Positions 57,907 through 64,000 of a DNA stretch of 64,000 nt are shown here, in pieces. Made by a program: the position numbers and the translations under genes. The first letter of the stretch is position 1, and the number at the start of each line of letters is the position of its first letter. Source of the stretch: an uncultured Pelagibacteraceae bacterium. Lineage in GTDB: Bacteria > Pseudomonadota > Alphaproteobacteria > Pelagibacterales > Pelagibacteraceae. The notes under the pieces are model-generated. The model saw only the letters and a program-made list of their open reading frames with translations, had not been told where the DNA came from and did not search any database. The stretch is taken from positions 73,482 to 137,481 of the forward strand of contig CACHGV010000003.1 of the NCBI GenBank assembly GCA_902579465.1, given 5' to 3'.

Positions 57907-59340
57907 ATGAATTTAGCAATTTGGGATATAGAATCATCAAGTGCCAGCACTGATTTCGGTAGTATTATTGAGATTGGAGGAATTTTAGTCGATGAAAACT
58001 TTAAAGAGAAAGACCGATTTAATTTAAGGTGCAGTCTGCCTGAAGGAGAGATATTTCAGGCTATGGCCTTAATAGTCAACAAGACATCAATAAAACAACT
58101 AACTCAAACAAACTTGAGTCACTATCAAATGCTAGGTGAAGTTGAAAAAATATTTAAAAAATGGAGTCCTGCAATATTTTTAGGTTGGAGCAGTCTTAAT
58201 TTTGATGAAGAGATGATAAGGAAAGAGTTTTTTAAAAATATTAGATATCCTTATATTACTAATGCAGCACCTAATAAACGACATGATGGTATAAACATAG
58301 CGCGAGCTGCGTATGCTGTGGATCCAACTATCTTAGAAACGGAAATTAATGAAAAAAATAATCCCGTATTTAAACTTGCATCTTTAGCTCAAATGCAGGG
58401 TATTGATGCAAGTGATGCTCACTCAGCACTTGCTGACGCTGAATTGACAGCAAAAATTTTAAAGATTATTAAAAATAAACAAGAGCACACTTGGGAATCT
58501 TTTTTAAGAACCGCAAATAAATCTGATACAGAAACCATAATGAAAAAAGGGGAAATTGTTACATTAAATGAATATTATTATGGCAAATCCAGACTACATT
58601 TAGTTGTACCATTACATCAAAAACATTGTATTCACCCAATTTACCAAGGATGGTATTACTCCATAGATTTGAGAACTGAAATTCAGCCTTTAATAAATAA
58701 ATCAATAAACGAATTAAAATCAGAAATGAAAAAGTCTCCAAAATTTTTAAGAACAATTCGTGCAAATAAAGCACCTATTATAATTGATGCAAAATATGGA
58801 ATGAGTACTGAGCCTTATAATAAACTAGATAAAAAAGTAATTAAAAAAAGAGCAGAATTTGTTCAAAATAATGAACAATTTTCCCAAAATATTTTGACAG
58901 CCTTAAGGGAAGTTGCTGAAGAAAAAGAGCAATCAAAATCTCAAGAGGATATTTACGCTGAAGAAAGTATTTATACAAAATTTACTTCAAACAAAGATAC
59001 AGCTCTTTTCCCAACTTGGCATGCAGCACCATGGAAAGAAAAATTAAATTTATTAGATAAATTTGATGACGATAGATTGGTTGGATTTGGTAAAAAAATT
59101 ATATTTCAAGAGGCTCCAGAAGTTTTGCCAGAGGCAATGTATAAATCAATTAGAAGAGAAATCGCTAAGAGAATATTAAGCGAAAGAAAAGAGAAATGGT
59201 GGACAATACCTACTTTATATAATGAAATTGATACTTTAAGAGAAAAATACACTAATGAAAATGATAACGAAAAATTAGCTCTTTTAGATGAATTCAATAC
59301 CTATGCAATGTCTATTCAAAAAAAGTACGAGAATGTTTGA
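57907..59340 (+). CDS. sbcB: Exonuclease I (DEDDh family)
   Basis: A 477-residue 3'-5' single-strand DNA exonuclease. The DEDDh residues are visible: DIES (Asp7, Glu9), NFDEEM, and DASDAHSALADAE with the His and last Asp. The C-terminal half (from about 210, LHLVVPLH ... WHAAPWKEKL) corresponds to the SH3-like and helical domains of exonuclease I. Length is close to E. coli SbcB (475). It would work in mismatch or recombination repair beside rmuC and the MGME1-like gene. Confidence 0.9.
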   Translation: MNLAIWDIESSSASTDFGSIIEIGGILVDENFKEKDRFNLRCSLPEGEIFQAMALIVNKTSIKQLTQTNLSHYQMLGEVEKIFKKWSPAIFLGWSSLNFDEEMIRKEFFKNIRYPYITNAAPNKRHDGINIARAAYAVDPTILETEINEKNNPVFKLASLAQMQGIDASDAHSALADAELTAKILKIIKNKQEHTWESFLRTANKSDTETIMKKGEIVTLNEYYYGKSRLHLVVPLHQKHCIHPIYQGWYYSIDLRTEIQPLINKSINELKSEMKKSPKFLRTIRANKAPIIIDAKYGMSTEPYNKLDKKVIKKRAEFVQNNEQFSQNILTALREVAEEKEQSKSQEDIYAEESIYTKFTSNKDTALFPTWHAAPWKEKLNLLDKFDDDRLVGFGKKIIFQEAPEVLPEAMYKSIRREIAKRILSERKEKWWTIPTLYNEIDTLREKYTNENDNEKLALLDEFNTYAMSIQKKYENV

Positions 59341-59406
59341 TGTATAATATTAAATTTAAGCATTTTTAACTATTGAATAAATAAAATTAATTTATATAAA
59401 ACTCAT

Positions 59407-59724
59407 ATGGCAACAGTAAAATCTACAGACGAAAGTTTTGATCAATTAGTCAAAGATAATAAGATATTAATATGTGATTTTTGGGCAGATTGGTGCAAAC
59501 CATGCCATATGGTGGCTCCTAGCCTAGAGGAGATTTCAAATGAAATGTCTGACCAATTATCTATAGCAAAACATAATATTGATGAAGAGCCAAATACACC
59601 AACAAAATATGGTGTTCGAGGAATTCCTACGATGATTTTGATGAAAGATGGAAATCATGTTTCAACTAAGGTCGGAGCGGTTCCAAAAAGTGAAATTGTT
59701 TCTTGGATAAAAGAAAATATCTAA
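59407..59724 (+). CDS. trxA: Thioredoxin
   Basis: A 105-residue thioredoxin with the active site WADWCKPCHM (Cys30, Cys33) and the cis-Pro segment GVRGIPTMILM. The CKPC dithiol differs from the usual CGPC, which is likely to shift its redox potential. No signal peptide, so cytoplasmic. It is convergent with folC (4-base overlap); trxA beside folC-accD is the normal alphaproteobacterial setting. Confidence 0.93.
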   Translation: MATVKSTDESFDQLVKDNKILICDFWADWCKPCHMVAPSLEEISNEMSDQLSIAKHNIDEEPNTPTKYGVRGIPTMILMKDGNHVSTKVGAVPKSEIVSWIKENI

Positions 59725-60986
59725 TTTAAACTTAAAACTTCCCCAGCAAGATATAGCGAGCCTAAGAAGAGTATAATAGTGTTTTCATTTTTTGATAACG
59801 ATTTTATACTATCCTCAATACCATTAGAAAGTTTTAAATTTAATTTTAAACTATCTAACTTTTTTCTAAAATCTTCCTTTGAAATTGCACCATCTTGATT
59901 AGGAATATCAATTAAAGTAATTGAATTTACTATATTTTCAAAAGCCTTTATAAATTCTGCATGTTCTTTGTCTTTCATCATACCTACAATAAGGTTTACT
60001 TCTTCATTTTGATTTTTAATCCAATTAGCAATAGAAAAACTTGCGCTAATGTTATGACCACCATCTATTACCAGTTTATTATTTCCAGCAATATCTTTTA
60101 ATTTACCAGATTTTATCTCTTCTAGCCTCGCTTTTAATGAAATATTTTTAATACCATTTTTAATGTATTCATCTTTAATATTAAAAATTTTTCTTGATGC
60201 AGCAATTGAGGTACTAATATTATAAAGTTGGTGATCTCCAAGAATACTTGGTTCAGGTAATACCAATTCTCCTAATCCATCTTGATATTGAATAAATCCA
60301 TTTTCAGACTTTGCAATATTAAAATCTTTACCAAAAAAATATTTATTAGAAGTATTTTTTTCTAAAGATTTATCTATTTTATCTCTTATTTCACTATTTA
60401 CTTGTTTATTAATAAATATATTTGAGTTTAAAAGTTTAGCTGTTTTCTCATATATTACCCCTTCAATTGATTTATTTTCAAGCCATTGAAAGTGATCATT
60501 ATGAATGACACCAATGAGTGTCATTAAATTTTCTTTAAATACATTTGTACTATCAAATTGATGGAATAATCCTGCTTCTATTATATTTATATTATCTTTG
60601 AAATTCTCAGCATATTTTAAAAATGCACATGTTAAAATTTCAAATAATGTTGCATTGTCATCTCCTAAAGTTTTTTCAACATCAGTCAGTAATTCTATTA
60701 AATCTTCTTCATTGATCTCCTTATCTTCAAAAATGTATCTTTCTGTATAAGAGAGAAGGTGGGGAGAAGTGTAAAGATTAGTTTTATGTCCAGCTAGGTT
60801 TAGTATTGACTTAAGACTATAGCACATGCTTGCTTTAGCATTAGTTCCAACAACTGTGACAACGTTTTTTAATTTATCTTGTGGATCACCCAGTTTTTTT
60901 AATAGATTTAAAGTTCTTCCCAGAGATAAGTCTAGTTTTTTTTTATGATGCTTCTCTAGTTTGGATATTAGTTTCTGAAGTTTCAT
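59721..60986 (-). CDS. folC: Folylpolyglutamate/dihydrofolate synthase, with altered P-loop
   Basis: A 421-residue Mur-ligase-fold protein at the folC position after accD. It has SLGRTLNLLKKLGDP, YTSPHLLSYTERY (substrate loop) and DGGHNISASF. Two conserved segments are modified: the P-loop is VVGTNAKASMC where FolC normally has GTNGKGS, and EAGLFHQFDSTNV replaces the usual EVGLGGRLDATN. The P-loop Lys is kept, so ATP use is plausible. It overlaps the end of accD by 44 bases, an unusually long overlap. Confidence 0.9.
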   Translation of the reverse strand: MKLQKLISKLEKHHKKKLDLSLGRTLNLLKKLGDPQDKLKNVVTVVGTNAKASMCYSLKSILNLAGHKTNLYTSPHLLSYTERYIFEDKEINEEDLIELLTDVEKTLGDDNATLFEILTCAFLKYAENFKDNINIIEAGLFHQFDSTNVFKENLMTLIGVIHNDHFQWLENKSIEGVIYEKTAKLLNSNIFINKQVNSEIRDKIDKSLEKNTSNKYFFGKDFNIAKSENGFIQYQDGLGELVLPEPSILGDHQLYNISTSIAASRKIFNIKDEYIKNGIKNISLKARLEEIKSGKLKDIAGNNKLVIDGGHNISASFSIANWIKNQNEEVNLIVGMMKDKEHAEFIKAFENIVNSITLIDIPNQDGAISKEDFRKKLDSLKLNLKLSNGIEDSIKSLSKNENTIILFLGSLYLAGEVLSLN

Positions 60987-61872
60987 TTAAATTTTCTAAA
61001 TGTATATCAGAATTTTTTCTAAGTAATATCGATAGAAGGTTGCCAACTTCTTTTTGTATATCTTTTCTTTGAACAACTCTGTCAACAAAGCCATGTTTCT
61101 CAACAAATTCAGCTGTTTGAAAATCAGAACTTAACTCTTCCTTAACCGTTGCTTGAATTACTCTTTTTCCTGCAAATGCTATTAGACATCCAGGTTCAGC
61201 AAGATGAATATCTCCTAACATTGCAAAAGAGGCAGTTATTCCTCCAGCAGTTGGATCAGTAAAACAAACTATATAGGGTAAATTGTTGTTCTTGAGTTCA
61301 TTTATGGCAAGTGTTGTTCTAGTCATATTTGCTAAAGCAATTGTAGACTCAAACATTCTTTGTCCACCTCCACAAGGAAAAAATAAGTAAGGCGTTTGAT
61401 TATCTATTGCATGTTGTACTCCATAAATTATTGCTTCTCCTTCTGCGGCTCCAACCGAACCTCCAATAAAATCAAAGTTAATCGCACCTGCAGTTACTTC
61501 AATTCCATTTATTTTTCCTTTAGCAATCATAACTGCACAATTTTGATTAGTTTTCTTTCTCGCAATTTTAAGTCTGTCTTTGTAAGACTTTGTATCAACC
61601 CAATTTAATGGATCTTCTGTAGGAATAGGTGATTCTAAAATTTGATAAGCGTTTTTACCGAATAGTATATCAAACCTTTGTCTACAACTAATTCTATGAT
61701 GTTTACCGCAAAGATTACAAACCCATAAATTATTCTCTAAATCTTTCTTTAATATCGGACCTTTGCAACAACTGGTCCAATCTGAATTTGCTATATCCTC
61801 TTTCGAAGGTCTTTTTCGCAGCACCTTCTTTATTTTTTCTCCAAAATTTATAGCTTTTGTTAACCAATTCAT
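60943..61872 (-). CDS. accD: Acetyl-CoA carboxylase carboxyltransferase subunit beta
   Basis: AccD (309 residues) transfers the carboxyl group from biotin to acetyl-CoA with AccA. The crotonase-like core is shown by GGSVGAAEGEAI, FPCGGGQRMFES and DPTAGGITASFAMLGD. The N-terminal zinc ribbon is unusual: Cys35-Cys36 are adjacent (TSCCKGPI), while the second pair is normal (VCNLCGKHH, Cys52/55). The family has CxxC in both places. It overlaps trpA by 4 bases and folC by 44. Confidence 0.95.
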   Translation of the reverse strand: MNWLTKAINFGEKIKKVLRKRPSKEDIANSDWTSCCKGPILKKDLENNLWVCNLCGKHHRISCRQRFDILFGKNAYQILESPIPTEDPLNWVDTKSYKDRLKIARKKTNQNCAVMIAKGKINGIEVTAGAINFDFIGGSVGAAEGEAIIYGVQHAIDNQTPYLFFPCGGGQRMFESTIALANMTRTTLAINELKNNNLPYIVCFTDPTAGGITASFAMLGDIHLAEPGCLIAFAGKRVIQATVKEELSSDFQTAEFVEKHGFVDRVVQRKDIQKEVGNLLSILLRKNSDIHLENLNETSETNIQTREAS

Positions 61873-62669
61873 GATATTTTTTTTCTTAGTTTACTAACCA
61901 TCTTACTTACATTTATGACAGGATTTTGTCTATGGTTTAAACTTCTAGTAATTTCTTTACAAATTTGACTTCCTACAACAAGTCCATCTGTATTTTTAAA
62001 ATTTGATATAGTTTTCTCAGTTATTCCAAAACCAATAACACAATTTTTTTTAGGACTTATTTTTTTTATTTTATTATAATTAGATAATATTTTTTTTGGA
62101 GAAACTTTTAGCTTTCCTCCTGTTGTAGACAGCATGCTGATATAGTAAATCATTTCATGAGAATCTTTTGTAATACTTTTTAATCTTTTATTCGATGTTG
62201 TAGGAGATAATAACTGTATAAAATTAATTGAATTTTTTTTACATTTCTTAGAAAAAACTTTGTTTTCTGGCCATGGTAAATCAACTACTATTAAACCATT
62301 AACACCTGATTTTTTACATTTTTTTAAAAAATTATTTTCACCATATTGGAAAATCATATTGTAGTAACCCATAAATATTACTGGTTTTGAATTTTTATTT
62401 TTTTTAAAATCTCTTACAATTTCAAAAATATCATTCATCTTAATACCATTTTTAATCGCTCTATAAGCACTAGTTTGAATTTGGCCTCCATCTGCAACGG
62501 GCGTGTTATGAGGTACACCGACTTCTAAAATATCTGCATAATTTGAAATCGCTTTTAAGATCTCCAAAGATTGCTTCTTTGAGCTATCACCAGCCACAGT
62601 ATAAGTAAGTAACGCTGGTCTTTTCTCTTCTTTCGCGTTTTTAAATGCAAGGCTAATTGGATTTAACAT
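61869..62669 (-). CDS. trpA: Tryptophan synthase alpha chain, divergent
   Basis: A 266-residue TIM barrel. The catalytic Glu49 and Asp60 are kept (EVGVPHNTPVADGGQ), as are MGYYNMIFQYG, LIVVDLPW and VIGFGI. Loop 2, normally PFSDPxADGP, reads PHNTPVADGG, so the interface Asp56 is Thr and Pro62 is Gly; the Thr-Gly of loop 6 (STTGGK) is retained. It should cleave indole-3-glycerol phosphate, but communication with TrpB may be changed. It is between trpB (17-base overlap) and accD. Confidence 0.88.
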   Translation of the reverse strand: MLNPISLAFKNAKEEKRPALLTYTVAGDSSKKQSLEILKAISNYADILEVGVPHNTPVADGGQIQTSAYRAIKNGIKMNDIFEIVRDFKKNKNSKPVIFMGYYNMIFQYGENNFLKKCKKSGVNGLIVVDLPWPENKVFSKKCKKNSINFIQLLSPTTSNKRLKSITKDSHEMIYYISMLSTTGGKLKVSPKKILSNYNKIKKISPKKNCVIGFGITEKTISNFKNTDGLVVGSQICKEITRSLNHRQNPVINVSKMVSKLRKKIS

Positions 62670-63897
62670 ACTTCTTTCCTAACTTTTTTTCTAAAATTCC
62701 ACGGTCTTTGTATGCATCTCCGCAACTATTAATAATTACAATTGTATCCTTGCTCAATTTTTTTGATTCCTTAATAGCAACCGAGAATGCATGACTTGGT
62801 TCAAGAGAGGGTCTTAAATTTTCATATTTTGTAACTATTCGGTATGCTTTTAAAGCCTCTTCATCACTAGCTGCCGTATATCTTGCACGCTTCACATCTT
62901 TTAAAAAGCAATGGAGTGGAGAAATTCCAGGATAATCAAGACCTGCAGATATTGATTCTGTTTCCTCAATCTGACCATCGCTATTTTGATTTACATATTG
63001 CGCAGCACCATGAAGTATGCCAATTTTTGAACCATAAGTTAAAGGAGCTGCATGCCTTTTACTTTTACTTGGCCCTCCAGCCTCAACCCCTATAAACTCA
63101 ACTTGTTTTTTATCATAATCCATAAATTCATTCCAAAACCCAAAACTTGAGGAACCTCCTCCCACACAATTATATAATTTAAGTTTTTTAGGAACTTCAC
63201 CAAATTCATTTATTAATTGAACTTTAAGCTCTCTAGATATTTGACTAGTACTCCAACCACAAATTCGAACAAAAATTGCGGGTCCCACAGTACTTCCTAC
63301 ACACATTGCCGTTGTATCACAATTTGCAACCCAAAATCTCATACATTCAGAAACAGCATCTACAAGTGTTTGACTTCCTGAATATACAGGAATTACATCT
63401 GCACCATTTTTCTTCATTGCTTTAACATTCGGTTGTTGTCTCTTTATGTCTTTTGCGCCCATAAAAATTTTACATTTTAAACCAAATTTCTTAGCAGCCA
63501 TGCTTAACATCTTACCAGCGTACCCGGCGCCGGTGTCTCCAATTATTACTTTCTTTCCAGACCTTTTTGCTAATAAACAATGCACAGTTGCATTATATAT
63601 TTTGTGAGCTCCACCGTTAGCATCAGAAACAACCTTTGACCAAATCTGTGCTCCACCAACATATTTTGTTAAATTACTTAATTTAATAAATCTTGTCGGT
63701 GTTCCAATCCAATTTTTGAAATATTTATCTCTTTCTCTTATAAAGTTTTTGTCATTTTTTAATTTATTAAATTGTATTTCTAGATCTTCTATAGGTTTTT
63801 TTAGTGTTTCAGGTACAAAATTTCCACCAAATTTTCCACCCCAAAAGCCAAGCCTATCTCCTTGATCTATAACTGGAATTCCTTTTTTAAGTTTCAT
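62653..63897 (-). CDS. trpB: Tryptophan synthase beta chain-like PLP enzyme, divergent
   Basis: A 414-residue fold-type II PLP protein from ATG 63897 (a TTG precedes it and overlaps trpF). It keeps GGAHKI with PLP Lys99, the phosphate-binding GGGSS, SISAGLDYPG and LEPSHA. It differs at positions nearly invariant in TrpB: catalytic Glu109 is Asp121 (IGDTGAGYAG, also losing QHG), the AGPHPYP loop is VGPAIFV, Lys167 of the alpha interface is Val179, and NLSGRGDKD is NSCGDAYKD. The position in trpF-trpB-trpA makes it the TrpB orthologue by context; catalysis may be modified. Confidence 0.82.
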   Translation of the reverse strand: MKLKKGIPVIDQGDRLGFWGGKFGGNFVPETLKKPIEDLEIQFNKLKNDKNFIRERDKYFKNWIGTPTRFIKLSNLTKYVGGAQIWSKVVSDANGGAHKIYNATVHCLLAKRSGKKVIIGDTGAGYAGKMLSMAAKKFGLKCKIFMGAKDIKRQQPNVKAMKKNGADVIPVYSGSQTLVDAVSECMRFWVANCDTTAMCVGSTVGPAIFVRICGWSTSQISRELKVQLINEFGEVPKKLKLYNCVGGGSSSFGFWNEFMDYDKKQVEFIGVEAGGPSKSKRHAAPLTYGSKIGILHGAAQYVNQNSDGQIEETESISAGLDYPGISPLHCFLKDVKRARYTAASDEEALKAYRIVTKYENLRPSLEPSHAFSVAIKESKKLSKDTIVIINSCGDAYKDRGILEKKLGKKYVKSN

Positions 63898-64000
63898 TTT
63901 TAGTTGCAAGATTTAATAGTTTATCAATTTTTTTTAAATCTTTTATACCTTTCTCATTTTCTAAAGAACCACTTAGATCAATGTAGTAATCTTTATTTTT
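63887..64000 (-). CDS. trpF: Phosphoribosylanthranilate isomerase (C-terminal fragment)
   Basis: The last 37 codons and stop of a minus-strand gene open at the right edge. The tail contains YYIDLSGSLENEKGIKDLKKI, matching the C-terminal DxSSGxE...GxKD...I pattern of TrpF with SG-S in place of SSG. Its stop overlaps trpB by 11 bases, and trpF before trpB is the expected order. Confidence 0.75.
   Translation of the reverse strand, partial: KNKDYYIDLSGSLENEKGIKDLKKIDKLLNLATKNET

Overview
The window is a gene-dense, very AT-rich alphaproteobacterial chromosome segment, most likely from the SAR11 clade (Pelagibacterales). This rests on the low G+C, intergenic gaps mostly below 100 bases, frequent ATGA/TAATG overlaps, the TAXI-type TRAP transporter, the RegB kinase, the short HisG with HisZ, and alphaproteobacterial gene orders such as trpF-trpB-trpA-accD-folC, murA-DUF2948-hisD-infA and cobT-cobS-J protein-bolA. 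No phage, insertion sequence, CRISPR array or rRNA is seen. No gene-free stretch exceeds 300 bases; the longest is about 230 bases after the cold-shock gene.

Layout. 1-2.2 kb: end of a TAXI receptor, an intercistronic hairpin and its fused TRAP permease. 2.2-9.6 kb: a thioesterase, tRNA-Arg, a two-gene pyruvate dehydrogenase (E1, E2) coupled to a gamma-butyrobetaine hydroxylase-like dioxygenase, a DMT permease and UppP. 9.6-16.5 kb: glutamate synthase (gltD-gltB) and a hydrolase. 16.5-26.2 kb: a translation block (glycosyltransferase, thrS, infC, rpmI, rplT, pheS, pheT, lepA, tRNA-Ser). 26.2-34 kb: an FkbM methyltransferase, gyrB, regB, cobT/cobS, a J-domain protein and bolA. 34-40 kb: aroB/aroK, two unknown envelope proteins, def, fmt and truA. 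39.8-47.1 kb: a long minus-strand run rpmH-rnpA-yidD-yidC-argB-HAD-dapD-dapE-HDAC-SET. 47.2-52.5 kb: a VTT membrane protein, tRNA-Thr, two tiny lysine-rich ORFs, dcd, murA, DUF2948, hisD, infA, tRNA-Phe and cspA. 52.7-56 kb: tRNA-His, hisS, hisZ, hisG. 56-59.7 kb: DNA maintenance (rmuC, an MGME1-like nuclease, exonuclease I) and thioredoxin. 59.7-64 kb: folC, accD, trpA, trpB and the edge of trpF on the minus strand.

The most interesting signals are alterations of core systems. The pyruvate dehydrogenase lipoyl domain sits on E1, and E2 has none. TrpA and TrpB both depart from the conserved active-site and interface residues, including both partners of the known alpha-Asp56/beta-Lys167 contact. 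A SET-domain methyltransferase gene lies beside a histone-deacetylase-family gene. tRNA-His has A73 and a G1-U72 pair and lies 4 bases before a HisRS of the atypical alphaproteobacterial type. An MGME1-like nuclease lies between RmuC and exonuclease I. CobS/CobT occur with no cobalamin genes nearby. All assignments come from reading the sequence; no database search was run.
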